From Nocardia flavorosea (GTDB lineage: Bacteria; Actinomycetota; Actinomycetes; Mycobacteriales; Mycobacteriaceae), in assembly GCF_015477805.1 (NCBI RefSeq), contig NZ_JADLQL010000006.1:248001-312000 (forward strand): a stretch of 64,000 nucleotides of DNA, in the 5' to 3' direction. The notes beneath the pieces are model-generated. The model was given only the letters and a program-made list of their open reading frames with translations, had not been told where the DNA came from and ran no database searches. The translations under genes were made by a program, and so were the position numbers. Positions within the stretch are counted from its first letter, which is position 1, and each line of letters begins with the position of its first letter. This document shows positions 1-10,034 of the stretch, in pieces.

Positions 1-1368
1 AGTGTCTACTGCGAGCTGGTCAGCAGCCCGGAGTCGGCCCCGCGGATCGTGGAGATGGCTATGCGGGCGGCCGTGGAAGAAAAGGGGGTCGCCGTCGTGG
101 TGATCCCCGGCGAAGTGTTCCAGAGCCGGCTACCCGACGACCGGTGGAGCACCCGGCCGGTACTACCTTCCCGGTCGGTGGTGCGGCCGGACGACACCAC
201 CCTGCGCCGGGCGGCCGACGTCCTGAATGCCGGGTCGCGGGTGACGATTCTCGGCGGGGCCGGCACCGGCGGCGCTCACCACGAGGTCATGCGGTTGGCC
301 GCTACGCTGCAATCCCCGATCGTGCACGCGTTCCGCGGTAAGGAGCACCTGGAGTACGACAACCCGTACGACGTGGGAATGACCGGGTTGCTCGGATACG
401 CATCGGGGTACAAGGCGATCAAAGAAGCCGACGTACTGCTGATGCTCGGTACCGATTTCCCGTATACGCAGTTCTACCCGGAGGACGCCGCGGTCATCCA
501 GGTCGATATCCGCGGCAGCCACCTCGGGCGGCGTACGCCGGTCGACGTGGGCATGGTGGGCAGCGTAGCGGACACAGCCGAAGCGCTGCTGCCGCTGCTC
601 ACCCCGAAAACCGATCGGACACACCTCGACCGGTCACTGCGGCATTACCGGCGCACCCGCAAATCGCTCGACGAACTCGCGGTCAACGATCGCGACCGCA
701 CCCCGATCAGGCCGGAGTACGTGGCCGGTGTGGTGAACCGGTCGGCTGCCGACGATGCGGTGTTCACTTTCGACGTCGGTTCCCCGACCACCTGGGCGGC
801 GCGTTATCTGACCATGAACGGCCGGCGCCGGCTGACCGGTTCGTTCACCCACGGCACGATGGCCTGCGCCCTGCCGCATGCCATCGGCGCGCAGACGGCC
901 TATCCCGGACGCCAGGTGATCGCCCTCGCCGGAGACGGCGGCTTGACGATGCTGTTCGGCGAGCTGCTCACGCTGGTGCAGAACGATCTGCCAGTGAAGG
1001 TGATCGTGTTCAACAACTCGTCACTGAACTTCGTGGAGCTGGAGATGAAGGCGGCCGGGGTGGTGAACTTCGGTACCGGCCTGGACAATCCCGACTTCGG
1101 TGCCGTCGCCCGTGCGATGGGAATATGGGGCCGACGGGTCGAGCAGCCGGGCGACCTGGAGCCGGCGATCACAGAGGCGTTGGCCCACGACGGACCCGCG
1201 CTCGTCGATGTCGTCGTCGCACGGCAGGAATTGACGATCCCGCCGGCCGTCTCGGCGGAGCAGGCGAAGGGTTTCACCCTCTACGCCATCCGCACCATCC
1301 TCGCCGGTCGCGGCGACGAACTGCTCGACCTGGTCACCACCAACGTCGCCCGGCGCATCCTGGATTAG
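1..1368 (+). CDS. Thiamine-pyrophosphate enzyme, PoxB/acetolactate-synthase type, 5' truncated
   Basis: The frame is open from base 1, so the N-terminal PYR domain is mostly outside the window. The visible part covers the end of that domain, the central Rossmann-like domain and the C-terminal PP domain. The TPP/Mg motif is clear (ALAGDGG followed about 25 residues later by VFNN). The C-terminal tail after the PP domain (ending NVARRILD) resembles the membrane-contacting tail of pyruvate:quinone oxidoreductases, so oxidative decarboxylation of pyruvate to acetate is the best guess; acetolactate synthase or another 2-oxo-acid decarboxylase is possible. It ends at TAG and faces the convergent gene at 1446-2069, with a hairpin between them. 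It is probably unrelated to the catabolic operon that follows. Confidence 0.85.
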   Translation, partial: SVYCELVSSPESAPRIVEMAMRAAVEEKGVAVVVIPGEVFQSRLPDDRWSTRPVLPSRSVVRPDDTTLRRAADVLNAGSRVTILGGAGTGGAHHEVMRLAATLQSPIVHAFRGKEHLEYDNPYDVGMTGLLGYASGYKAIKEADVLLMLGTDFPYTQFYPEDAAVIQVDIRGSHLGRRTPVDVGMVGSVADTAEALLPLLTPKTDRTHLDRSLRHYRRTRKSLDELAVNDRDRTPIRPEYVAGVVNRSAADDAVFTFDVGSPTTWAARYLTMNGRRRLTGSFTHGTMACALPHAIGAQTAYPGRQVIALAGDGGLTMLFGELLTLVQNDLPVKVIVFNNSSLNFVELEMKAAGVVNFGTGLDNPDFGAVARAMGIWGRRVEQPGDLEPAITEALAHDGPALVDVVVARQELTIPPAVSAEQAKGFTLYAIRTILAGRGDELLDLVTTNVARRILD

Positions 1369-1398
1369 GGGCCCAGAGGCGAGCACAGCGACAGCCTG

Positions 1399-1415
1399 CC
1401 CGGCGCACGGCCGGG
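1399..1415. terminator. Hairpin between convergent genes
   Basis: CCCGGC and GCCGGG form a 6-bp stem with a 5-base loop in the 77-bp gap between two convergent genes. It has no T-run on either side, so it is only a possible bidirectional terminator. Confidence 0.3.
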
Positions 1416-1445
1416 TCACGTCCGCGCGTCGCCGGAGTCTGCCGG

Positions 1446-2069
1446 TCAGACCGCCCGGACCAGCGCCTGGCGACCTCGCAGATCTGCCAGGAGCACCTCG
1501 CCGCTGTGGAAGGTTTCGAGGTTTTCGTCCGCGCGCTCCGGGATTCCCGCCGCGCCGAGCGCGCAGCGTTTGAACGCCCGGGCGGCGGTGCTCAATCGGT
1601 GGTGCGCCGTGAAAACCCGGCAGGCGAGTTCATCGGGCAGATCGTCACCCCAGACCGCCAGTTCGGTGAGCCCTTTGTCGAGGCAGTCGATGGCCCCTCG
1701 GCGAACCCATTCGTTGGTGACGAACACATCGGGTGCCAGCAGCACGCTTTCCGGCCAGGTGGCGTGCACCGGGGAGGCCAGGGCGGTGGTCAGGTCCAGG
1801 ACGGTGGCGCCGAGGATCTCCAGGGGCCGGACATCGTCGTGTTCCGTGAGTACGGCGACCACTTCCCAGCCGCCCATCATCCGGTCGAAGATGAAACCGC
1901 CCGCGTACCGGACCGCATCCACCGTATTCGGGGCGACAATTGCCAGCCGGTGCCGCAGCGGATGGCGCCGGGCGTGCGCGCGCACGAGATCGACCGGATG
2001 CAGGCCCGCGCGGATTTCGCACTCGGTGTCGAAGAGGCAATCATCGCGCTCATCCCGTGAACCGATCAC
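1446..2069 (-). CDS. Conserved-looking hypothetical protein (207 aa)
   Basis: I do not recognise this family. The protein is soluble, slightly acidic and lacks signal peptide or membrane segments. It has the composition of a real gene and is the last minus-strand gene below the beta-oxidation operon, 93 bp from it. A TTG 24 bp further upstream (2093) also keeps the frame open but has no ribosome binding site. The GTG at 2069 has GGAG six bases upstream and is preferred. The segments VAVLTEHDDVRPLEILGAT and VTNEWVRRGAIDCL look like alternating alpha/beta structure, but no motif identifies a reaction. Confidence 0.6.
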   Translation of the reverse strand: MIGSRDERDDCLFDTECEIRAGLHPVDLVRAHARRHPLRHRLAIVAPNTVDAVRYAGGFIFDRMMGGWEVVAVLTEHDDVRPLEILGATVLDLTTALASPVHATWPESVLLAPDVFVTNEWVRRGAIDCLDKGLTELAVWGDDLPDELACRVFTAHHRLSTAARAFKRCALGAAGIPERADENLETFHSGEVLLADLRGRQALVRAV

Positions 2070-2092
2070 CGGGTACTCCGTTCGATAAACCA

Positions 2093-2106
2093 ACTGTTGA
2101 AACAGT
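2093..2106. promoter_or_regulatory. Perfect 14-bp palindrome upstream of the hypothetical gene
   Basis: ACTGTTGAAACAGT has perfect 6-bp arms around GA and lies 24 bp before the GTG start at 2069. It could be an operator. A second inverted repeat (TGTGATGT at 2124-2131, ACATCACA at 2160-2167) overlaps the stop of the upstream acyl-CoA dehydrogenase gene. No regulator can be named from the sequence. Confidence 0.35.
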
Positions 2107-2162
2107 AGGTTCGAACGCGCTTATGTGATGTGCCTCTCACCAAATATCCAGTGTGCTATACA

Positions 2163-3311
2163 TCACAGGCCGAGGTCTTTGGCAATGATAACTTTCATGA
2201 CCTCGCTGGTGCCCGCGTAGATACGGGCCACCCGGGCATCGGTGTAGAGCCGGGCGATCGGATACTCCATCATGTAGCCGTAACCGCCGAACAATTGCAG
2301 GCAGCGGTCCACGGTACGGGCCTGGGTTTCGGTGGCGAACAGTTTCACGCGGGCGGCGTCCGCGCCCGAGAGCTGCCCGTGCACCAGATCGAGCACCGCC
2401 CGGTCCACCATGGTCTGCGCGGCCTCGACCTCCGCGGACATGGCGGCGAGTTCGAATTTGGTGTTCTGAAACGAGGCCACGGGTGTTCCGAATGCCTTGC
2501 GTTCCCGCACATATTCGATGGTCGCGGTTACCGCGGCCCGGGCTTGCGCCACCGAACCCACCGCCACCGTCATCCGTTCCTGCGGCAGATTGTGGCCCAG
2601 GTAGCCGAAGGCGACGCCTTCGGCCCCCAGCCGGTTGGCCACCGGGACCCGCACATCGGTGAACGACAGTTCCACCGTGTCCTGGACTCTGCAGCCCATC
2701 TTGTCCAGCACCCGGCCGCGTTCGAAGCCGGGCATCTCGTCCTCGATAACGAGCAGGGTGAGCCCGGCGCGCCGATTCGCGGGGTCGGTAGCGGTCCGCG
2801 CGACCACGATCACCAGATCGGCGAGCAGGCCACCGGTGATGAACGTTTTCGCGCCGTTGAGGATGTAGTGGTCGCCGTCGCGGACGGCGGTGGTGCGGAT
2901 ACCGGCCAAATCCGAACCGGTACCGGGTTCGGTCATGGCGATGGCGGTGAGCAGGCTGCCGTCGGCCAGGCCGGGAAACCAGCGGGCCCGCTGGTCACCG
3001 TCGGCGTATTCGAGGAAGTACGGCAGGATCACATCCAGCTGGGTGCGCACCGTACCGAGGGTGACCAGCGCGCGCTGCGCCTCCTCCTGCAGCACCACGT
3101 TGTACCGGTAGTCCCGGGCACCCATACCGCCGTATTCCGCGGGAACAGCGGTGCCGAGCAGGCCGAGTCCGCCGAGCCGGCGAAACACCGCACGCGGCAT
3201 CTGTCCCTGTTTCTCCCATTCGGGATAGTTCGGGACGACTTCCTTTTCGATGAACTCCCGGGCGAGGTCCCGGAAGGCCTCGTGGTCGGGGGTGAACAGA
3301 TCGCGGCGCAT
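2163..3311 (-). CDS. Acyl-CoA dehydrogenase (FadE-type, 382 aa)
   Basis: Full-length FAD-dependent acyl-CoA dehydrogenase, expected to introduce the alpha,beta double bond into an acyl-CoA thioester. The substrate loop MTEPGTGSD (residues about 127-135) and the C-terminal RIYAGTSEVM are typical. The usual YEGT catalytic Glu is Ala here, and a Glu in LPQERM (about residue 230) is placed as in isovaleryl-CoA dehydrogenase-type enzymes, so activity is likely retained. It is the last gene of the minus-strand operon that begins with the Liv-type transporter, seven bases after the thiolase gene. The ATG has AGGA six bases upstream. Confidence 0.92.
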   Translation of the reverse strand: MRRDLFTPDHEAFRDLAREFIEKEVVPNYPEWEKQGQMPRAVFRRLGGLGLLGTAVPAEYGGMGARDYRYNVVLQEEAQRALVTLGTVRTQLDVILPYFLEYADGDQRARWFPGLADGSLLTAIAMTEPGTGSDLAGIRTTAVRDGDHYILNGAKTFITGGLLADLVIVVARTATDPANRRAGLTLLVIEDEMPGFERGRVLDKMGCRVQDTVELSFTDVRVPVANRLGAEGVAFGYLGHNLPQERMTVAVGSVAQARAAVTATIEYVRERKAFGTPVASFQNTKFELAAMSAEVEAAQTMVDRAVLDLVHGQLSGADAARVKLFATETQARTVDRCLQLFGGYGYMMEYPIARLYTDARVARIYAGTSEVMKVIIAKDLGL

Positions 3312-3318
3312 ATTCGTC

Positions 3319-4482
3319 CTAAGAGATCAATTCGACGACGGTGGCATTCGCCGTGCCGCCGCCTTCACACATGGTCTGCAAGCCATAGCGAATTCCGTTG
3401 TCCTGCATGTGGTGCAGCATCCGGGTCATGAGTACGGCACCGGAGGCCCCCAGCGGATGTCCCAGCGCGATGGCACCGCCCAGCGGATTGACCCGGCCGG
3501 GGTCGGCTCCGGTTTCCGCGAGCCAGGCCAGCGGGACCGGCGCGAATGCCTCGTTCACCTCGAACACCCCGATATCGGCGAGCGACAGTCCCGCTTTCCG
3601 CAGCACCTTCTCGGTGGCCGGGATGGGGCCGGTGAGCATGAGCACCGGGTCGGCGCCGGCCACCGCACCGGCCCGATACCGGGCGAGCGGACGCACACCG
3701 AGCTGGGCGGCCAGCTCTGCCGTGGTGATCAGCAGGGCAGCGGCACCGTCGGAGATCTGGGAGGAGTTACCGGCATGGATGACGCCGTCGTCCTGGAACG
3801 CCGGTTTCAGGTTCGCCAGTTTCTCCGCACTGCTGTCGCGCCGGACTCCTTCGTCGGCGACGACCACACCGCCTTCGGCGTATTCGCCGGCGGGCGCGGT
3901 GACCTCGACGATCTGCTCGTCGAATGCCCCACGGTCCTGCGCCGCGGCGGCGAGTTCATGCGACCGCGCCGAATATTCGTCGAGAACCGAGCGGCCGAAA
4001 CCCCATTTCGCGGCGATCATTTCGGCCGAGATCCCCTGATTGAAGGAGAAATCGTCGTAGCGCGACAGCACGGCCGGGCCGTACGGCTGTCCGGTGGCGC
4101 GCGCGGCCCCCAGCGGCACCCGGCTCATCACCTCGACGCCCCCGGCGACGACGATATCCTGCTGTCCCGACATCACCGCCTGCGCCGCGAAGTCCAGCGC
4201 CTGCTGACTCGCCCCGCAGGCCCGGTTCACCGTCGTCCCCGGAATCGATTCCGGCCACCCCGCCGCCAGTACGGCGAAACGGCCGATATTGCTGGACTGG
4301 TCGCCGACCTGCGAAACACAACCCCATACGACGTCGTCGATGAGCTGCGGGCTCACCCCGGTCCGCTCGGCCAGCTCCCGCAGCACCACCGCGGACAGGT
4401 CCGCGGCATGCATCGCGGACAACCCGCCCTTCCGTTTACCGATCGGCGTACGCACCGCACCGGCGATCACTACTTCCCGCAT
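3319..4482 (-). CDS. Thiolase, acetyl-CoA acyltransferase family (387 aa)
   Basis: Degradative thiolase that would cleave a 3-ketoacyl-CoA with free CoA. The acylated cysteine is in NRACGAS (about residue 90), and the C-terminal catalytic motifs NEAFA, GHPLGASG and CEGGG are all present. The frame is open 14 codons further upstream, but MREVVIAGAVRTP is the normal thiolase N-terminus, so the ATG at 4482 is used. Length and motifs fit FadA5/FadA6-like enzymes. It sits between the hydratase and dehydrogenase genes of the same strand. A 207-bp gap precedes it, so it may have its own promoter. Confidence 0.92.
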   Translation of the reverse strand: MREVVIAGAVRTPIGKRKGGLSAMHAADLSAVVLRELAERTGVSPQLIDDVVWGCVSQVGDQSSNIGRFAVLAAGWPESIPGTTVNRACGASQQALDFAAQAVMSGQQDIVVAGGVEVMSRVPLGAARATGQPYGPAVLSRYDDFSFNQGISAEMIAAKWGFGRSVLDEYSARSHELAAAAQDRGAFDEQIVEVTAPAGEYAEGGVVVADEGVRRDSSAEKLANLKPAFQDDGVIHAGNSSQISDGAAALLITTAELAAQLGVRPLARYRAGAVAGADPVLMLTGPIPATEKVLRKAGLSLADIGVFEVNEAFAPVPLAWLAETGADPGRVNPLGGAIALGHPLGASGAVLMTRMLHHMQDNGIRYGLQTMCEGGGTANATVVELIS

Positions 4483-4689
4483 CCAACCCACTCCGTTCCG
4501 AAACGTCGCGCCGTTGCTGTCCACACCCGGCGCGCCTGGAGCCGTCCCTCTCGACCCGGCTTGTTCGCCGCTGCCCTCACATCATCACGAACCGGCGCGC
4601 CCGCGTCCGCTCTTTCTCCAGCTGAACAGATCACGGGCCGCCCGCTCAGCCCACGGCTGCACACCTCTGCGGCCCACGGCACAGCCGGG

Positions 4690-5565
4690 TTACTCATTTT
4701 CCCGGCGCCTGACGGTCTTCGGCTGCTCCGGCCGGACACTGTTCCCTGCGGATGGCAGGGACCATTCGCCGGTGAAGTGGGGGGCACGTTTCTCGGCAAA
4801 AGCCCTGTATGCCTCGGGAGCATCGACGGTGGCGAAATTGACGCCCTGGGCACGGGATTCGGCGGCCAATGCCTCGTGGAGCGTCGCATCGGCCCCCGCG
4901 TTGAGCAGTGCCTTGGTCTGGGCGAGGGCGACCGGCGGACCGGCCGCGAGCCGGGCGGCGAGATCGGCGGTGAACTCGCCGATCTCGTCGGCGGCGACGA
5001 TCCAGGTGACCAGGCCGAGTGCTTCGGCCTGCGCGGCGTCGATGGTTTCGGCCAGCAGGGCGAGGCGTTTCGCCTGCTGTAACCCGATCAACTTCGGCAG
5101 CAGCCAGGAGCCGCCCAGGTCGAGCGAGAGGCCGCGCCGGGCGAATATCTGCGCGAAGGTAGCGTCCGGGGTGGCCACCACGAGATCGCAGCCCAGTGCC
5201 AGATTCCAGCCGGCGCCGACCGCCACCCCGGTCACCTTCGCTACGGTCGGGGTCGGTAGTTCGTGCAGTTGCAGCGCCAGATCGCTGAAGATCCGCATCT
5301 TGTCCATCGGGTGCCGGGCATCGGGTACCGAGATATCGGCGCCGGAACAGAAGGCGCCACCGGCGCCGGTGAGCACCAGGGCACGCACCGACCGGTCCAT
5401 CCCGGTATCGCGCAGGACATCCGCCAGGTCGCGCCACATGGCCCAGGTCATCGCGTTCTTGCGATGGGGGCGGTTGAGAGTAACGGTCCGGATGCCGTCG
5501 TGGTCGGCGACGATCAGTTCACCGTCGCTCACGGCGTTCACTTCCCCGTCGCCCACGGCGATCAC
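4690..5565 (-). CDS. Enoyl-CoA hydratase/isomerase (291 aa)
   Basis: Crotonase-fold protein. The oxyanion-hole segment (GAGGAFCSGADI, about residues 75-86) and the second strand (VTGVAVGAGWNLALGCDLVVA) are clear. The substrate-pocket residues after FAQIFARRGLSLDLGGSWLLP lack the classical hydratase PEI motif, so isomerase or another crotonase activity cannot be excluded. The frame runs far upstream inside the CoA-transferase gene. The likely start is the GTG at 5565, which overlaps the CoA-transferase stop as GTGA, showing translational coupling. It belongs to the minus-strand beta-oxidation operon. Confidence 0.88.
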   Translation of the reverse strand: MIAVGDGEVNAVSDGELIVADHDGIRTVTLNRPHRKNAMTWAMWRDLADVLRDTGMDRSVRALVLTGAGGAFCSGADISVPDARHPMDKMRIFSDLALQLHELPTPTVAKVTGVAVGAGWNLALGCDLVVATPDATFAQIFARRGLSLDLGGSWLLPKLIGLQQAKRLALLAETIDAAQAEALGLVTWIVAADEIGEFTADLAARLAAGPPVALAQTKALLNAGADATLHEALAAESRAQGVNFATVDAPEAYRAFAEKRAPHFTGEWSLPSAGNSVRPEQPKTVRRRENE

Positions 5566-6800
5566 GGCTGATTCCGTTCGACCGGCACAGCACCGTATTC
5601 GGAGCCGATCACATTCGCCGCCCGAAGCGCGGCGATTTCCGCCGTGGTCCGGCCCAGCTCGCGCAGGACCGCGTCGGTGTGTTCGCCGAGGCCCGGTACC
5701 GCGCCCATCGGCGGTTCGAACCCCTCGACGACGGCCGGTGGTAGCAGCGCCGGGATCGGCCCGCCGGGAGTGTCGATCTCGCGCCAGCGCTCGCGGGCGG
5801 TGAGCTGCGGATGGTGGAGGACGTCGGTGGCGGTGTTGTAGCGGGAGTTCCCGATACCAGCGTCGTCGGCGGCTTTCTGCACCTCGGCGAGGGTGTGTCC
5901 GGCGCACCAGGCGCCGATGGCTTCGTCGAGCTCCTGGCGATACCGCACCCGGTCGGAATTGGTGCCGAACCGGGAGTCCTCGGCCAGATCGGCCCGGCCG
6001 AGGACATCGCGCGCCAGACGTTGCCATTCGCGGTCGTTGGTGGTGCCCAGGACAACCGTCTGCCCGTCACCGGTGGCGTAGGCGCCGTAGGGGGCGACCG
6101 CGGGCGAGCTCATCGCGAGCGGCTGCTGTTCGACACCGGAATGCCGGGTGTAATTGAGGTGGTAACCCATCATTTCGGCCATGGTGTCGAACAGGCTGAG
6201 GCTGATCGCGCCACCGGCCGGGCCGGTATCCCGGTAACGCCCGCACAGGGTCGCCAGGATCGACAGCGCCGCGTACAGGCCGGTGGTCACATCGGCCACC
6301 GCCGGACCCGGTTTCGCGGGTTCACCGGGCCGTCCGGTCACCGCGCAAACCCCGGACTCGGCCTGGACCAGCAGGTCGTAGGCGCGTTTGTGTGAGAGCG
6401 GCCCACCCGCGCCGAAACCGTCGATTTCCAGCGCGATCAGCCGGGGATACCGTTCGGCGAGCGCGGCCGGGGCCAGTCCGAGCCGTGTGGTGGCGCCGGG
6501 CGCGAGGTTGGATACCAGCACATCGGCACGGGCCAGCAGTTCGTGCAGTATCCGCGCGCCGCATTCGGATTTCAGGTCCAGGGTCACCGATTCCTTACCC
6601 CGGTTCACCCATACGAAATGCGCGGCCTGCCCGGCCACTACATCGTCGTAGTGCCGGGCGAAATCCCCGCCCACCGGGTTTTCCACCTTGATCACCCGGG
6701 CCCCGAAATCGGCGAGGGTGCGGGTGCACATGGGCGCCGAAACGGCCTGCTCCAGCGCCACCACCAGCACCCCGGACAGCGGACCGGCGGCCGGCATCAC
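5562..6800 (-). CDS. CaiB/BaiF (family III) CoA-transferase (412 aa)
   Basis: Family III CoA-transferases move CoA between acyl donors and carboxylic acids by way of an aspartyl-CoA intermediate. The N-terminal LSGVLVVALEQAVSAPMCTRTLADFGARV and the VNRGKESVTLDL segment are family hallmarks. A conserved Asp is expected near residue 170 (PAVADVTTG). Two ATGs in tandem overlap the upstream SDR stop (TGATGATG), so start 6800 or 6797 is possible. It lies inside the operon between SDR and enoyl-CoA hydratase and probably activates or recycles the catabolic acid. The specific acid is not visible from sequence. Confidence 0.9.
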   Translation of the reverse strand: MMPAAGPLSGVLVVALEQAVSAPMCTRTLADFGARVIKVENPVGGDFARHYDDVVAGQAAHFVWVNRGKESVTLDLKSECGARILHELLARADVLVSNLAPGATTRLGLAPAALAERYPRLIALEIDGFGAGGPLSHKRAYDLLVQAESGVCAVTGRPGEPAKPGPAVADVTTGLYAALSILATLCGRYRDTGPAGGAISLSLFDTMAEMMGYHLNYTRHSGVEQQPLAMSSPAVAPYGAYATGDGQTVVLGTTNDREWQRLARDVLGRADLAEDSRFGTNSDRVRYRQELDEAIGAWCAGHTLAEVQKAADDAGIGNSRYNTATDVLHHPQLTARERWREIDTPGGPIPALLPPAVVEGFEPPMGAVPGLGEHTDAVLRELGRTTAEIAALRAANVIGSEYGAVPVERNQP

Positions 6801-7564
6801 ATCACCATGCCGCCGTCGACCGGCAGCACCTGGCCGGTGACGAAGGACGCCGCGTCGGAGGCCAGGAATACGAAGGCGCCGGCCACTTCGCCGGGTTCGG
6901 CCCAGCGACGCAGCAGGATGCGGTTGATCATCTGTTTCGCGAATTTCTCATCCGTGCGGATGGTTTCGGTCATCGACGTGGCGGCCAGCGGGGCCAGCGC
7001 GTTGACGAGGATGTTCTTGCGGGCGAGTTCGCGGGCCAGCGATTTGGTGACCCCGATGATGCCGGCCTTGGCGGCGGAATAGTTCACCTGCCCGAGCGTT
7101 CCGGTGAGCCCCGCCGACGAGGTGACATTGATGATCCGCCCGGTGCCGTCGGTTGCGAGATACGGTAGCGCGGCCTGACTGCAGTTGAAGGTGCCCAGTA
7201 CATGGACATCGAAGATCTTGCGCATCGATTCCGGCGTGGTTCCGGGGAACATGGCGGGCGCGGTGATCCCCGCATTGTTCACCAGGATATGTATTTTCCC
7301 GCTGCCCAATTCGGCTGCCTGCGCGGCGGCCGCCACGGCGGATTCCGGGTCCGCGACATCGAGCGCGCAGGCCCGTGCGGTACCGCCGTCCGCGGTGATC
7401 TTCTCGGCGACCGTCCCGGCCGCGGCACCGTCGAGATCGGTGACCAGCACCGCCGCCCCCTGGCCGGCCAGCGCCCGCGCCACCGCCGAACCGATACCGC
7501 CCGCGCCACCGGTGACCAGCGCGGCGCGGCCGGTCAGATCGAATAGTCCGTTTTTCGCTGCCAT
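6797..7564 (-). CDS. Short-chain dehydrogenase/reductase, FabG-like (255 aa)
   Basis: Classical SDR with cofactor motif TGGAGGIG (residues about 18-25), NNAG at about 95-98, catalytic YSAAK with upstream Ser (VTSSAG), and a C-terminal LPVDGGMVM. Acidic residues after beta-2 (VTDLDG) suggest NAD(H) preference. A 3-hydroxyacyl-CoA dehydrogenase role would fit between the hydratase and thiolase of the same operon. The ATG at 7564 overlaps the upstream acyl-CoA dehydrogenase stop by one base (TGATG), so translation is coupled. Many SDRs share these motifs, so substrate is inference. Confidence 0.9.
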   Translation of the reverse strand: MAAKNGLFDLTGRAALVTGGAGGIGSAVARALAGQGAAVLVTDLDGAAAGTVAEKITADGGTARACALDVADPESAVAAAAQAAELGSGKIHILVNNAGITAPAMFPGTTPESMRKIFDVHVLGTFNCSQAALPYLATDGTGRIINVTSSAGLTGTLGQVNYSAAKAGIIGVTKSLARELARKNILVNALAPLAATSMTETIRTDEKFAKQMINRILLRRWAEPGEVAGAFVFLASDAASFVTGQVLPVDGGMVM

Positions 7565-8742
7565 CAGTAACTCCTCGGCATACCCAACACGTGCGACCCC
7601 AGATAGTTGAGGATCATTTCCTGACTGATCGGCGCGATCCGCATCACGCGTGACTCCCGGAAATACCGGGAGATGTGATATTCCTCCGAATAACCCATGC
7701 CGCCGTGCGTCTGCATCGCGCGGTCGGCGGCCTCGAAACCGGCTTCGGCGCACAGATATTTGGCGGTATTGGCCTCCCGGCCACAGGGTTTGCCCTGGTC
7801 GTACAACCAGGTCGCTTTCCGCAGCACCAGTTCCGCGGCGTCCAGCCGGGTCAGCGAATCGGCCAGCGGGAATTGGATGCCCTGGTTCTTGCCGATGGGC
7901 CGCCCGAAAACCTCGCGCTCGTTCGCGTAACGCACCGCGCGATCGAGTGCGACCCGCCCGATCCCGAGCGCTTCGGCCGCGATCAGCATCCGCTCGGGAT
8001 TGAGGCCGTCGAGCAGATACTCGAATCCGCGGCCCTCCTCCCCCACCCGGTCTTCCACCGGAATCCGCAGATCGTCGATGAACAATTCGTTCGACGACAC
8101 CGCGTTGCGGCCCATTTTCGGAATGGGCCGGATATCGACGTGATCGCGGTCGAGATCGGTGAGGAACAGCGTCATACCGCTGGTCTTCTTCTCGACCTCG
8201 TCGTACTTGTGGGTGCGGGTGAGCAGCAGGATCTTCTCCGATTCCAGCGCTTTGGAGATCCACACCTTGCGTCCGTTGACCACGTAGTGGTCGCCGTCGC
8301 GGCGGGCGAAGGTGGTGATCCGGCTGGTGTCCAGGCCCGCGCCCGGTTCGGTGACGCCGAAGCAGACGTGCAGGTCACCGCGGGCGACCAGGGGCAGGGT
8401 GCGCTGTTTCAGCTCCGCCGAACCGTGCACGATCACGGGCTGCATACCGAACAGGGACAGGTGAATCGCGGTGGCGGCGTTCATACCGCCACCGGACCGC
8501 GAGACCTGCTCGGCCAGGATCGAAGCCTCGGTGATCCCGAGCCCGTGCCCGCCGTATTCCTCGGGGATACAGATACCCAGCCAGCCGCCGTCGGCAATTG
8601 CCCGGTAGAACTCGGTGGGGAACTGGTGATCCCGGTCCTTCTCCATCCAGTATTGATCGTCGAATTTCCGAGCCAGTTCGGCCACCGAATCCCGGATCAG
8701 CCGCTGATCCTCGGACAGTTCGAAACTCATACCGTCGGACAC
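7564..8742 (-). CDS. Acyl-CoA dehydrogenase (392 aa, GTG start)
   Basis: Full-length FadE-type protein with the substrate loop VTEPGAGLD and the flavin/pocket region. Its C-terminus ends IAPISQEMILNYLGSHVLG rather than YEGT, and the Glu in LNPERM (about residue 255) is the candidate catalytic base. The frame extends 42 codons upstream into unlikely sequence. GTG at 8742 has AGGAG five bases upstream, while the internal ATG at 8730 is 17 bases from that AGGAG, so GTG is chosen. A 210-bp gap separates it from the membrane-protein gene upstream. It overlaps the downstream SDR. Confidence 0.9.
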   Translation of the reverse strand: MSDGMSFELSEDQRLIRDSVAELARKFDDQYWMEKDRDHQFPTEFYRAIADGGWLGICIPEEYGGHGLGITEASILAEQVSRSGGGMNAATAIHLSLFGMQPVIVHGSAELKQRTLPLVARGDLHVCFGVTEPGAGLDTSRITTFARRDGDHYVVNGRKVWISKALESEKILLLTRTHKYDEVEKKTSGMTLFLTDLDRDHVDIRPIPKMGRNAVSSNELFIDDLRIPVEDRVGEEGRGFEYLLDGLNPERMLIAAEALGIGRVALDRAVRYANEREVFGRPIGKNQGIQFPLADSLTRLDAAELVLRKATWLYDQGKPCGREANTAKYLCAEAGFEAADRAMQTHGGMGYSEEYHISRYFRESRVMRIAPISQEMILNYLGSHVLGMPRSY

Positions 8743-8952
8743 ATCAACTCCTCTCGTCGCCGCCCCGCGGCCTGGCGGTCGCCCGCTCTCGTCGCAGCAG
8801 ATCACTGCCCTCGCTCGGATCAACTCACCTCGGGCCGGGACATCTACTCCGGACAGGGCGGGCGTCACCCCGAATCGAACAGTTCGCCACCGTGCTGCCG
8901 AAGCGGCTCGCCGCTGTACCCGCCGGAGCAGCGTCCCGTTCCCGCCGCAGGC

Positions 8953-9326
8953 TCACCGCTGTGGCATCCCGACCTCGCCGAGTTCCTGATCCGGCGCACC
9001 GGGCAGGCGACCGGCGAGCTGGGCCAAGTCGTAGGACTGCCGGGCCATCCAGTACCGCAGCACCCCGGTGAGCGAATAGCGAAGGAACAGTGCCGCGCCC
9101 ACGATGCTCGACGCGACCCCGGCCAGGGCGAGGATGATCGCATCGCGCTGGACGAGCGCATCGGAGGTGTTGTTGGACACCAGATAGCCCAGCACGATCA
9201 CCACCGGTCCGAGGATCAGCAGGGTGACACCGACCCGCAGCCACAGACCACCGCGGCCGGCGGCGGGATCGGGGATCTTCAGCTCCGCGAGCTCGGAGAC
9301 GAAACGGTCCGCACGGGTGGATTCGG

Positions 9327-9330
<4 letters not shown>
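8953..9330 (-). CDS. Small membrane protein attached to the Liv transporter operon (125 aa)
   Basis: Two hydrophobic helices are visible, at about residues 33-53 (VGVTLLILGPVVIVLGYLV) and 64-84 (AIILALAGVASSIVGAALFL), with soluble N- and C-termini. I know no function for it. Its start ATGA overlaps the livF stop, so it is co-translated with the ATPase subunit and may be an accessory of the importer or of the following dehydrogenase. The C-terminal region carries an RYWMARQSYDLAQLAGRL segment that could be an amphipathic helix. Confidence 0.75.

Positions 9331-10030
<700 letters not shown>

Positions 10031-10034
<4 letters not shown>

Noticed and set aside
4525..4689. Possible small gene in the gap between thiolase and enoyl-CoA hydratase
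   Set aside because: Only 165 bp, no start with a binding site on the operon strand, nothing protein-like.
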